A DNA stretch of 64,000 bases. Origin: Coprinellus micaceus (Eukaryota; Basidiomycota; Agaricomycetes; Agaricales; Psathyrellaceae). The stretch is taken from assembly GCA_951394405.1 (NCBI GenBank), contig OX596337.1:248001-312000 (forward strand), given 5' to 3'. Made by a program: the position numbers and the translations under genes. Shown here one piece after another: positions 1 through 11,120 of the stretch. The notes beneath the pieces were generated by a model. It was given only the letters and a program-made list of their open reading frames with translations, was not told the DNA's origin and searched no databases. The first letter of the stretch is position 1. Every line of letters starts with the position of its first letter.

Positions 1-1196
1 CCCGATTGGAACTCACCCCTTCATTCATTTTATTCGGCGAAGCTCTCGTCCCCTTGTATATGTCTGCGCGAACTCCTTGGTCGACAAGGGTTGGTAAAGG
101 ATGAAAAGGTAGGCGTTCAAGTTCAATATTGGATTGAGGTATCACCTATCGCATGAGCCCGGAGGCAAAGAAGGATGTGAGTCGCATCGCAGATGGGTAT
201 ACACGGTCTCACCTCCAGGATCATCGCCCCAGGGTCCAACCTCGGACATGGTTCCTCCAATGCGGTCTCTATGTCGCTGTCGATGGCTTCTGCTCGCCCA
301 AGCTGACTTGGGAGGTCCGCGCGAGATATGCCATAGCTCGACGGAGGCTGATGGTTCGTGGGTGGCTGAAGGGGGACCGCTGTGTCCTCTACACGTGTTT
401 CGGTTTGGGCAGAACTCTCTTGAACCGTATCGCCTGGGGATGCGGGGGCATGGACACCGGCTGGCAGTGGAGTGGCCGAGGCCTGAGGTGACGCTGGGGT
501 GTGATCTACAGGTGTTTTAACCTTAGCTGCAATTACTCAACGTCGCGCGGGGCTGCGGGCTTACTGGTGCCTTTAAGCACTGGGTGCTCGAGACTCGCTG
601 GCGTTGGACTTCCGTTCGCGACCTCCAGCGCTGTTGAACTGCTCGATTCCGCCACAGCTTCCTGGTCTCCCCCGGTCACTCCTGAGATTCCCTGGGTTCG
701 GACGTGCGGGTCCGGGAGGACCAGCGCTGGGGTCACGTCGGCTCTATCGCCTAGCACAAGTGCGCTGTCCGAATCATGTGTATCCGATCTCGGGCAACAC
801 GAGGAGCAACAAATATACGAAGTGATGTTCCTTAAAACTGACATGGCCTGGAAGTAACACGAATCCTGGGAGGGAGGATGGCAGGAGGAAAAGAAAGGAG
901 TTCACTGCTAACCACCCAACATGTCGAAAACGTGCTTGCTCAGGTTGTCACAAGGTTGTCACGTCCGTAATGATTCATTACATTTTTGAATTTGTGATAA
1001 GTACTTGAGAATGTGTTGGGTCGCCTATCGCACGGTAGTAGCACCAAAATAGCCCCTTCAGGCCAAAACACGCGTTCATGGCGTGCAGCACTGCAAGGCA
1101 CTGGTTTGCTTTGTTTGAAGAGTATAAATATTCTTCACCCATCGCTTTCATGAACCGCTTACGGTCTGACCTCATTCTCCTCGAGCTCCCCTTACT
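1..1196. other. No gene supported
   Basis: Reading frames here are short, overlap each other on both strands and show no recognisable domain, repeat family or convincing splice structure. The last part probably holds the promoter of the membrane-protein gene that starts at 1197. Confidence 0.4.
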
Positions 1197-2173
1197 ATGG
1201 ATCATCGTCCGCCTTTCGAAGGTAGTTCCCGTCCGCAAGCGAAGCCAGGGTACACAAATCTCATGTGTCAGTCGCCTGTCGTGTTTGCTCACGCGGGCAT
1301 ATGTCTAACGGAGTGGTGCAACGATAGATGAGTTGCCACCCGTGGTCAGATCTATTCGGGATGGCTTTCAAATGACTTTCCAGAGTGCAGCAGTCGTTGT
1401 AAGTCGAAGTCGCCCCCCATGTTCAGCCGTCGTGCGACTCGGATGGATAGCCCTCACCTCCTCCAATGCAGTCCGGCTTGCTCGCAGGTGCTGCATCGCA
1501 GCTGTACGGGTTCTTCAAGAGCCCCGATAGCTATGCTGAGGGTACAAGCGACGCGTCCAAGGATGCCGTCGTGGCCCTATGCTACCTTGCCATGTTTCTC
1601 AACATCGGAGCCACTCTCAGTGGGTTCATGATCATCGATGCCCTCGGAGAAGTGCAATATCGCGCGGCCACCCGACCAATGGACCATGACAAAGAGGCCG
1701 TCAACGACAGTGACGGTCTTTCCAGCCAACAAGAAATACCGCAACTCTTGGAAAGCTATAGCAGGGGATGGAATATGAACATGTTAGTTCAACATTGTAC
1801 GTACCCAAAGTTCTGGTCGCCGATTCGAAAGTGAGGAGCACCTTGCTGATCTGCCCCTCTAGGGTTCTTCTCGTTCTGCGGAGGGATCCTATCGCTGCTG
1901 ATTTTGATCGTCCTCTATGTTGCAATAGAAGAAAGAGTGGCGTTGAAGGTGGTCGCTGCCGTCCTCCTGTTCTATGTCTTACTTCCAGCTGCAGCCTGGA
2001 TGGGGCCGGTGTTCCGGAGTGCGCCGCCTCGTCGAAGTAGCCGTTCCAGATCGAGGGCGAACGCCAGAAACCCAGCGACACACCACCAGGACCCTGTTGA
2101 GACATTGTGCGGCCTTGAAAATGCTAGCAAGCCCACCGATACGGCTGCTGTGGTCCCTCTCCTTCCAACCTGA
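1197..2173 (+). CDS. Predicted four-exon membrane protein, left copy
   Basis: Model: exons 1197-1221, 1328-1398, 1472-1796 and 1863-2173, giving 243 aa. Introns are 106, 73 and 66 bp with GT-AG ends (donors GTAGTT, GTAAGT, GTACGT). The model is supported by a paralogue at 59550-60411 on the other strand. The two share DELPP/HDLPP, AGAASQLYGFFK/AGVSAQLYGFFK, a FLNI.AT..G segment, LLE.YS.G and LVQHW/VLVHW, with the last intron at the same codon. Hydrophobic stretches, about residues 62-85 (AVVALCYLAMFLNIGATLSG), 141-163 and 167-185, suggest three or four transmembrane helices. A charged, serine- and arginine-rich tail follows. The family is unknown to me. The first 25-nt exon is the weakest part. 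A membrane location is inferred from hydrophobicity only. Confidence 0.65.
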
Positions 2174-3570
2174 GGGCAAGATACGCGGACAGGCCACACA
2201 ACCAGCACTGGAGGATAGCAAGAACTTAAGGCGGCGCGTAGGAGTCGCCCAAAGGGAGAGCAAACACTAGACCGGAGGCACAGCGTGACGGCGGAGGCGG
2301 GAGAGGTCATGTAATCGGGGAAGGCGAGGACTTGGAAATGGGCATGGAATGCCCCTCTATGTACAATTTCTGAATAATCGAGTACCATTCAGCTCAGGAT
2401 ACACACCATGGCTTCCATGAGTGACGGGCCACCCATTTCGACCACTATTCCCTGCGGTTGTGCCCCGTTTTCATCGTGTGTCGCAGGGCCGGGCCTTGAG
2501 AGCACACCTTGCAGTAACAAATGGAACAAGTATCAAAGACCTTAGTTTCATTTTGAGGTGGTCGTTAGTTAAAGGCAAGTACCCTTAAGCTCGATTCCCC
2601 ACTTCTCAATGTGTCGAGCACTGGAGGAGTCACCGGAGGGTTCGGAGCTACGAGAGTCACCGGTCGCCGGCATATGACGGTAATATCACGTCTAGCTTAG
2701 CTTTAGCCCAGTTCTCGAGTCGTCCTTGATGAGTGGGGGTCTGCTCAGCAATAGGGGAGAACCCGAGCCCCTTCTCCCTAGTAAGACCTCTGACCGCTGC
2801 ACGGTGATTTGCTGGTACTCCTCGGATCCGATGACAACTGTCCCATAGCTCCTGCCATGGGTCAGTCTCGGATCGTCTAGTGCACACCACCTGAAAAGAC
2901 GTTCGTGAGGTGGCTGAAATACAAATACACTCCGTATATCCACCATATTCGACATATGCTCCCCGATATCGCTCGAGGGGGCTGGGGCACATTCATTTAA
3001 GCGCCCGAGAAAGGTCCGGCAAAACCCGGTCTGATGATGCCGGGTTGCTCACATTTGCACGAACCACCATGTGCTCCGAGTCTTTCACCCCTCCTCCATG
3101 ATCAACCTACCCCTGCCCTGCACATTCTGTGTCCGCGTCTATTACCTACATGGCTCACTATCATGTTGAGCAACGGCGAACTGGAGCGACGACTCTGAGG
3201 CTGACGCACGCAATCCATGCCACCGACCTAAATAGGATTTCAACCCACCTCTCAACCTTCATCTACGACCCAGAATGCCTCTTGAGACCGCCTTTATCGA
3301 TGGGATAGGGTTCGGTTGCCATCAGTGGCCGTCCAATACAACAGTCTTGACAGCACAAGGACAGCGACATGGGCGTCTGGGACTAGGATTCGCGGCGGAA
3401 TGGTGGTGGACAACGCACAGAAATGGATTTGGACTCTATCTCTCATCCAGTTAGCCTGTGGTGTGTGGCACAATCCCTTCTCGTCGAAATACGACTCCAT
3501 GCTAACGAGAGATACGAACAGAGAAACCATCCCAGCGTCACAGCCTATCTAAAGCGTCTATCCCTCCTGT
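2174..3570. other. Intergenic, no gene supported
   Basis: Only short overlapping frames are seen. One copy of the recurrent 9-mer TAAGCGCCC lies at 2998-3006. I see no domain or repeat that would justify a gene call. Confidence 0.4.
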
Positions 3571-5272
3571 TTAAGCTCGACTCTCCAAGTGGATCACCAC
3601 CTCCTTCCCACTTTCCCTCGCTCGCTGGAACCAATCGCCCTGAGCAACCCTCCTCTTACACCGGTCCGTAGAGCTACAATTGTGCTCTACCCTCACCGTC
3701 ACCTCCCCCACCCCGGCGTGCTGAGCGATCATATCTCCCATGCACTCGCCCAACTGTTCCATCAAGCTCAACGTCTTGCCGCAGTGCGCCGCATCCCAAG
3801 ACGGTTGACCCGGCTCTATCATTTCCAAGGAGAGTTCAGATACGTTCGAGGCGCTGTGGAGGATGGGTTGGAGGAGGGTGGCAAGGCGCTTCCACACCCG
3901 CGGCCGTCGAAGATCGGTCCTGAACGAAATGTGGATGCGACGGAGGAGGGGTAGCTCAGGGATGCCTTCCAAGGGTGCAGGATCAGGTGAACCTATCCAG
4001 GAATGTGACAGTCAGAATCCAGCACCCAAGACCGTGGAGAAGAAACGGTGACCTACGCATCTTGGGTAGTTCTTCGATGGCCAGTTCGAGTTGCGTCAGG
4101 GAGTCCCGGGACAACGCCAAAAATTTGTAGAGCCAATTCTCAATCGCCTGGTGCCTCCCTTTTCCTGGATAGTGGACGTCGAACCTAGCCACCTTCACCC
4201 ACTCCAGCGACCCATGCCCGCCGTTCACCATCGCCAACATCCCTCCTGGCGCATCCTCCACCACCTCCAAAGTGATAGCCGTATCGGCTCCCGGCGCTAC
4301 AATATACGCAGAGCCATCCGCAAATTCAAGCAGCCGCTTCAACTCTCCCCAGCACCGTTGCTTCCCCTCCACGTCCGTATTTCCAACCAAGCCCTTGACC
4401 TTGACGTGTTGGAGGTTCAACTTGTTCGCCCAAACGAAAGACGGGATCCTGCAATTCATCTCCAACCTCCTCAAGCTCGAGAGGTTACACAGCCGCACAA
4501 CCTACCTCACCATCCCCACACTAGCCTTCTCTTCGCCACCATCTACACACCCGTCTCCCACATCTAGGATCCACCCACCCAACTCCACCGGATCACAACC
4601 CCACTCGGGCTCGATCTCCCTATTCCTCTTCAACGCCTGGAAGCTTTCCACACCGTCAAGCCTTTCCAGGATGGACACCAAATCGCCCAGGGCAGCACGA
4701 GCGGCGGGCATTGCCTCGATATACCCTTCGAAATCGGCTTTGGCTAGAATCTTCGCGGCCTTGATTTCCTCGGGGCTCATCGCACACGCTTGGCAGTGCG
4801 CCGCTCGGAAGAGCCCAGGACGCGTGGTTTGCTGGTTGACGAAGACGAGGGTTACGTTTTTGATGTAGCTGCACATTGAGTTGCGGGTCTTCTTGGACAC
4901 CCCTTCCTCCAACGCGCGTTCGGGACCGTCCCAAGCGGTGACCAACTCCTTCAAGCTACGAATCTGCCTTTGCAAACCATCGTCCCGGATGCCATGGTAT
5001 GCAAGGGGTTCGGCGTGCCAGTGGTCCATCCCGACGTTGTTGATGATAGCGTTGATAGTGAGGGAGCTGTAGAGGAAGGGCTCGGAGATTTCGTAGAGAT
5101 GGCGAGAGGCCCGGGCGAAGGGGCCGTAGATGGCGATCTGGTCGAATGCAGCAGGGGGTGTGGTACCACGGTTGAGAGGGGATGTAGTTGGTGCGGAGGA
5201 TTTGGATGGGGAGAGGTGGGAGAGGATGTGATGGATAAGCTCTGGCGGGAGGTCGTGGAGTGTTGCTCCCAT
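3571..5272 (-). CDS. F-box protein with leucine-rich-like C-terminal part
   Basis: Model on the minus strand: exons 5272-4562, 4501-4057 and 3992-3571, giving 525 aa. Introns are 60 and 64 bp (donors GTGGGA and GTAGGT, both acceptors TAG). The N-terminus, MGATLHDLPPELIHHILSHL, is a typical F-box start. A short ASRHLYEISEPFLYSSL segment follows, as seen in many basidiomycete F-box proteins. Later segments (LCNLSSLRRLEMNCRIPSF, LPLLRRIHISFRTDL, ASNVSELSLEM) resemble degenerate leucine-rich repeats. By family knowledge such proteins act as substrate adaptors of SCF ubiquitin ligases, the F-box binding Skp1. The substrate is unknown. The first intron could instead lie 57 bp further in (4505-4449), but that would remove the leucine-rich segment at its 3' side, so I prefer the stated model. 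Confidence 0.75.
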
Positions 5273-5943
5273 CGTGTGGGGGACTTTTGGTCCAGCGTGT
5301 AAGGAGGGCGACGGTGGTCTCTGGTGGGTGGTGCATATAAATCTGTTCGTCTCATCGACTGACTCGTTCTTACTAGTGACTCATGTACGGCGTTTCACGC
5401 CCACGCGATGTCCTACAACTAGTTGATGATCTGTCGGCGTTTCCGAGAGGAGTGGGCAAGGCAGTGAGACGTTCGCAGAGCGGGCGTTATGGGCCTCCCC
5501 CAGTCTTTCTTCCCCTCCATCCAGCCCTACATCCATGCCTGGGTCGAGATGTTCTCAAATTCATGGTTCCTATCCACAACACAGCCTTCCATCCAGCCAC
5601 TTCAATTATCCCACGCCCCCGAGCCCAAACCCATAGGCGCCCACTGCCAGCCACTGCTACGCCAACACGGCCATTCTACCTGTTCAACAATAAGGGAACA
5701 CCTTCGATACGCTTGGTCCACAGTGGACCCCCTCCATTCCCTCAGGCTAGCGTCGTTGCTTGGTGAACGGCTTGCGCATTGTTACCCGGCCTATTGTCTA
5801 CAGTGGCCATAGTGTGTAGGGTCCACAGGCAGTCATAAAAGGCGGTTCAGTGGGGGATCGGGCTTAAATACGACACTCATCTCTCCCCCGGAAATCGCCC
5901 ACAGCAACCGCACGCAAACTTAGCTTTCATTCTCGTAGCCACC
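5273..5943. promoter_or_regulatory. Divergent intergenic region
   Basis: This 0.67-kb gap separates the divergently transcribed F-box gene and the gene at 5944. A TATA-like TTAAATA lies near 5864, about 80 bp before the start at 5944. I see no gene in it; the frames present are low-complexity shadows. Confidence 0.35.
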
Positions 5944-7055
5944 ATGGATAGCTCTTATTCCGCTCGCAACGCCTGGTATCCTCCTCACCCTTCCCGTCGA
6001 CCTGAAGTATACCACAATTCCTCTTACGCCGACGTCTTGGCGCAGGCGAGACGCGCCGCCTCCACCCAATCTGACATTATAACGATTGGGGTCCGAGAGC
6101 CTACCCTCCTCCCCCCACCCCTCCATGAAACATGGGTCTTCGAGCGGGGGGTTGACCCTGAGTCTGGGGCGGACGGCTTTGCGCTGGAATGTCCCAGCCT
6201 CAACTTCGGCAATTCCTTCCAGATCGACGACCCTCGGAAGAAGAGGTTCCGCGTCAATGTCATCAACGGCTATCAGGTGTTCAAGGTTAAGGAGGAGGCG
6301 GCTCGAGACCGGAGGCATAGCAACCGTTATGTGGAGTTCTTTAAGAGGTCTCGCCGGGTGAACTTGAGCTCTCTCGAGGACGATCCCAAGGACGACGGAT
6401 TCAAGCATGTAACGCTGAACACAGCGAATCTACTCCCTCAGGGTGCGTCTGAGGTCGATCTGGGATATTGGTGCGAAGAGGACAGGGCTACAGGCCTGAA
6501 GTGGCAGTAAGCATCGAATCCGATGTCAACTCCCTAAACTCGGTACTGACTTGTATCCCCCGTTAGCGAATTCAAAGTAACCTGGCCCGGTGGTCCACCG
6601 AACGGTGAGGAAGAGACCTTCCACTTCAGCTGGAAGCAGCGTCAAACCGATCTTGAAGATGGGGTAGATTCTGAATACATCGTTAGTCCCCCAATCCCAT
6701 ATTCTAGTGCTCGAATTCTGACCGTGAACTTTCCGACCCATACAGCTCGACGTCACCGAATCTCCTGGCGCGATGGTACACCCAGCTACTGCCGGTGTAT
6801 TTTCGTGCAAGTTGCGTAAGTGGGGACCTCGGAACCGCCACAGGGTCGACTTGGAAATTAGCAGGGGCATTTTGGGGGTGCAAAGGCAACCTGCTGAGGT
6901 GGGTCACATTTGGGAGAACATGCGGTGGGCTGTGGTCGTTTGGTCGGCGTGTTACGTCTACGGGCAAATGGGTACCGCGACCGGTGCTCGCCCCCGCAGT
7001 GTATTTTCTGCTTCCTAGGGTTCCTGTATGTATATTTGCGACCTCAGGGCCATAG
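5944..7055 (+). CDS. Uncharacterised multi-exon gene
   Basis: Model: exons 5944-6506, 6567-6681 and 6746-6815, then a final exon from 6862. Introns are 60, 64 and 46 bp (donors GTAAGC, GTTAGT, GTAAGT). The start codon follows CCACC, a good Kozak-like context. The first exon gives 187 residues of ordinary-looking globular sequence, including HETWVFERGVDPESG and FQIDDPRKKRFRVNVINGY. The next gives FKVTWPGGPPNGEEETFHF, and the third SEYILDVTESPGAMVHP across the second junction. I do not recognise the family; no catalytic motif, signal peptide or clear membrane helix is visible in the first 245 residues. The 3' end is uncertain. An acceptor at 6861 leads to a stop at 7055, while one at 6864 would stop near 6897. 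Confidence 0.55.
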
Positions 7056-7719
7056 TGCCAAGTCTACTCATGCGAATAGCGGCGTGCGGCCATTGTTCTC
7101 GTCGTGATAACGCAACTCATCAGCAAGACACACAGTTCAGACTGCCGGTCGCTCAAGTGCCGCCAGCCTGTGAGGAAAGGCCAGGACCCATACTGCTCCC
7201 TGAGGAGCGCGAAACTTTCTTGGTAAGTGAGGGTGCGCAAGCTATCCTTGTGAGGGAAATCGCCACCGCCAATAGTGTGGGTTGGCTTCCTGTTGAGGGA
7301 AACGAAGCGGGCGACGCGACCATAGTCATCGACTAGACATAACTCAACTACAGGTATTCATAACCAAGCACTTTGTTGGCTTTACACCCATCCATAGTGA
7401 TCGCGAGCAGTGTAGGCCGGATTCTGACCCTGAGCGCCTAAATGCAAGCCCCTTTTTTGAGAATTCAAATTCAACATGCGACGACTTCATCTCCAACCTG
7501 GACGATCATGAATCTTTACTTCCCCTCTCGTTCTCCAAGGTGCTATTCTACGGAATCTTCAGTGCCAGCGCCAACTTCAGGAGGCCACATTTGGTGAGGA
7601 TATAACGGGACAAGGTCATTCGTGGGAAGTACCTACTTGCTGTGGCAAGCCCGGTCATTATGCACTTCTGTCTTGATCTATAACTTCCACCTCGAGGCTC
7701 GAGCGGACGGCAAGGGTCG
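7056..7719. other. Intergenic upstream of NACHT gene A
   Basis: No confident gene. A frame to 7336 shows plausible codon use near its end (PPACEERPGPILLPEERE) but no support from homology inside the window. The final part carries the AACTTCCACCTCGA box shared with the other NACHT genes. Confidence 0.35.
7682..7695 (+). promoter_or_regulatory. Conserved upstream box of NACHT gene A
   Basis: AACTTCCACCTCGA lies 38 bp before the ATG. The same or nearly the same box is found 31-39 bp before the ATG of NACHT genes B (13619), C (23173), D (39218, diverged) and E (49516). It is probably part of the 5' leader or core promoter, or simply retained ancestry of the duplicated genes. Confidence 0.4.
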
Positions 7720-10700
7720 ATGGTACTGGGGAGCGTCATCAAGTGCATCTCAGGATGTCGAGACGGCTCAGTGTCTCCAGTAGATGGCCCCCCGGCGGCG
7801 CTTTCAGGAACTCCGCAAGGTATGCCCTATCTTCCATGGCAAGAATATGATTCTAATCGGTTCGTTATCCTAGGCCACCCTTTGGCGATCCCAAAGTCAA
7901 GCCAGCTCCCAGCAAACCCAATGCAAACGACATCACCGCCTCCCATTCTCTTACCCAACGCCGGTCAAATCCACGAAGCTAACATCAACAACGCCGGGCG
8001 TGACTACTTCGACCATCGGCAAATGAATATCAATCATTTCAACTTCGACGCAGAGAGAGATACCGTGGTCGAGGTCGACAGTCGCCGGTGTGAGTGTCCG
8101 TTTCTTGGGCTCAGGTCGAGACCTAATGGATTCTAACTGTGATATTTCAAGTCCTGGACGATTTGAAAAAGCAATCATCACTTGGTGCCGTATCATACGC
8201 GGAGGAACGAACATATGCCCCCCGCTGCCTTCACGAGACGAGGGCCAAAGTCCTGAACGACCTGGGGAGGTGGTCGTCTGGCGAGGGCCCGTGGAAGGAT
8301 GTCAAACTTCTCGTGCTCACTGGTCCAGCGGGTCATGGGAAGAGCGCCATCATGCAAAGTTTCTCTGAACAGCTGTTGGAGAAATCGAAAGGAACCCATC
8401 TGGTCATCGCGACCTTCTTCTTCAAGGCCACTCTCCCGGATCAGAACCAGCCCAAGGCTCTGGTGACTACGCTCACCCACCAGGTTACAGAGCATTGCTC
8501 ATCCATGCGGCGTCAAATCGTCAGTGTCATCCGGGACAATGTTGGGATCTTCTCGACGTCCCTAGAAAACCAGATGAAGCATCTTCTCGTCAATCCAATA
8601 ACCAGTTCATATGCCGCTACTCCCACCGGCTCTTCGCTCACTCTCATTTGCGCAGTGGACGGCCTTGACGAATGCGAAGGAGATGACGCCCAGTCTCGAG
8701 TAATCCGCCTTCTTCATACTTTGTCCACAACCCCGAACACCCGCGTCGTTCTTGCCAGCCGGCCAGAGTTCCCCATTGAGTCTGCTATCAAACGCGGGCT
8801 CTCGGGCATGCTACACATCGACCTAAACAAGGACTACAATGCAGGTGAAGACATACGCCAATTCACTTGGATGAAGCTGTTGGAAATTCGGGATAGGCTG
8901 CTACCAGGTATCGATCGAACAAGTTGGCCTCGCGATGGGGACGCCGAGCAGATTGCTGAGTACGCCTCGGGTCAATTCATCCTCGCCGATACAGCGATGA
9001 GATATGTAGACGACAGGCGCTACGATCCGAGGGAGCGCCTTGAGGAGGTTCTAGCCTTGTGCGGGGGAGCAAGTGATTCAGATCCTGATGCGGCGAGGCT
9101 AAGGGCGGCCTCTCCTGAGTCTACTCGACCATTTGGCACTCTGGATACCCTGTTCACCGGAATCCTCGAAAAGGCTGCGCGGAATGCTTATCCCGACTTG
9201 AAGGTCAAACATGGGATACTCGAACTTGCATCCTTGGTCTGGATACTGATCGAGACGATACCGTCCAAAAAGTCCAACGCCCCCTGTGATCACCCGACTT
9301 CCAAACCAATACCGCTTTGGGTCATTGAAGAAGCCCTAGGTCTACGAAGTGGAGGGCTCGCTCGCGAACTCTCGGACCTACACTCTTTGCTCGATGTGCC
9401 GCAGGGGATGTACGGATGCGACGATATTGTCGCTCATCACAAATCATTCCCTGACTTTCTTGGAGACCCTCGAAGGTCAGGTCATCTCGGTGACGCGCCT
9501 CAGAGGGCGAAGAGTCGGTTCAATGAAATGATCACAAGTAGTCTACGCCGGATGACCGAGAATGGTGAGTATCCTCGCTCCTTGAAATCGCAGATGGATG
9601 CCCGCCTCGCCCTTACTAATCCTCTTGATTTCTTTCAGATTTAATAAAGGGCCTTATAGTCACCCGAAACACAAAGCCTCACATACTCCATTACTTGCAT
9701 TTGCTATGCAAGCCAGAAGTGGTGATGGGTAGCGTCGGCCTCGGGGTCTGGGAGGCACTCCTGCCCTCGCTAAACACGTGGGAGACATTATGCCTCCGAG
9801 ATTGGGTGCTCACTGGCCTGCGGGAGGGCCCCTTGTACTGCACAGTCAAAAGTATAACGGAGGCTGCTCGAGATGTCAGCCCCTCTTATTCAATCAGAAA
9901 GCCGTCATAGAACTGAGGACTGCTTTTGTTAGGAATCGTGGGCAAATACCATCCCTGGAATCAGCATGGAAGGGATTCCGAAGCCACACTCGATCTCGGA
10001 AGCGGACCTTGAGGAGCTACGCATACGGGCGAACGGTCAAGAAGGTCAGATGTTCAAGGGGGAACCATTCGCATATATCCCAACAACTCGTTCAGCTTCC
10101 AGCGTGACTGGGTGTGCAACACTGGGCTTCCCGTGGTATCCACTCGCTCGCGTCTTAGCGTCTCTGTGGGCGCCTAAGCACCGACTTGCTGCCAACCGCG
10201 GCGTCGTTCGGCCCATCGACTCGCAGTTCATCGGGACTTCCGCATTGCGCACACAGGGGGAACCCCAGCTTGTGTTCATAGTTGGGGCTCGTGGCTCTGG
10301 GAAACGAGAACTTCTCAGGGAAGCACATCGCCTTCTTCCAGTGGGTGGGACGGGCACGGTGCCAGATTGGGCGTCGCCTCCGGTGGACATCATCATTGTA
10401 CCGGAGATGAATGGCCTGAGCTTGAAGTCTCTGTGGACACCAGGTTCCGTGGACGCAACAGCTCATGAAGCCACATCGGACATTCCATGTAACAACAAAG
10501 AGCTCATGGGGAACATCAACCTGTCTCATCAAATCCCTGCGTCGCTCTTCCAGGACTGGGCGACGTGCTGGAAGGATAAGGACGAGAGGAACTCACATCA
10601 TCCGCAATTTCTTCTTCAAGGTCTTCATTTACTTTCACCGGAGCATCAAGGCATCTTGCTGGACATAATTCCGTTGGAAGGGGGTCTATCACAGTCGACT

Positions 10701-11120
10701 GGAAGGCTCCCATTTTTCGTCACTGTTACCAGTCTCCCGACGTTGACGCTCGCCCACAAGTTGCAGCAATTCTCTGGCCCCGGGGTATACTACGTCAACC
10801 TGGACATCATGAAGGCGGACGCCGCAGTTATTGAAGGATTCTTTGCCTCGTGGACCGATCGAAAATTACCTCTATCACCGCTCAAGCTGTCGAAATTGGC
10901 GCAGATCTTGGCGGGCTCCCCGAGGCCATCCCTTCATATCAAGAAGCTCCTCCGCCTTCGTCACTCTTCAGACGCTCAGTGGGAGAACCGTCTGGATCCC
11001 ATTCTGGCAGCATCCGGACCTGAGGCGTGGCGACTAATCGAGGAGCACCTGGGAGACATAGTCACAGACGACGAAAGTGGTCAACCCGACGCACGTCCGT
11101 GGTGGGGCGAGAGTAAGTAG
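7720..11120 (+). CDS. NACHT protein A, NLR-like, with second P-loop-like domain
   Basis: Model: exons 7720-7819, 7874-8089, 8152-9564, 9639-9874 and 9933-11120, giving 1050 aa. Introns are 54, 62, 74 and 58 bp; phases 1, 1, 1, 0 are the same in copies C, D and E. Domains: short N-terminal region with IHEANIN..GRDYFDHRQ; NACHT P-loop GPAGHGKS (163-170); Walker B AVDGLDECE (about 273-281); VVLASRPEFP (304-313); an HHKSFPDFLGDPRRSGHLGD segment; VWEALLPSLNTWETLCLRDWV. The last exon adds a second loop, GARGSGKRE (773-781), DIIIVPE, FLLQGLHLLSPEHQ and TVTSLPT, and an acidic end. By family knowledge NACHT STAND NTPases are signalling switches, often in fungal non-self recognition. No WD40, ankyrin or TPR repeats are seen. 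The last donor (GTCAGC) is weak but agrees with the paralogues. Confidence 0.88.

Noticed and set aside
134..857. Overlapping open frames at the left edge
   Set aside because: Several frames on both strands are open at once, as happens in GC-rich sequence. No domain, paralogue or splice evidence.
3294..3530. Possible relationship of minus-strand frames at 3294-3530 and 56658-56927 (HFCALSTT, HICALSTT)
   Set aside because: Only a short stretch agrees and nothing beside it aligns; chance or very old repeat.
10046..10532. Minus-strand frames over the last exon of NACHT gene A, repeated over B, C and E
   Set aside because: Antisense shadows of a strongly conserved coding strand. They recur only because the sense sequence is conserved.
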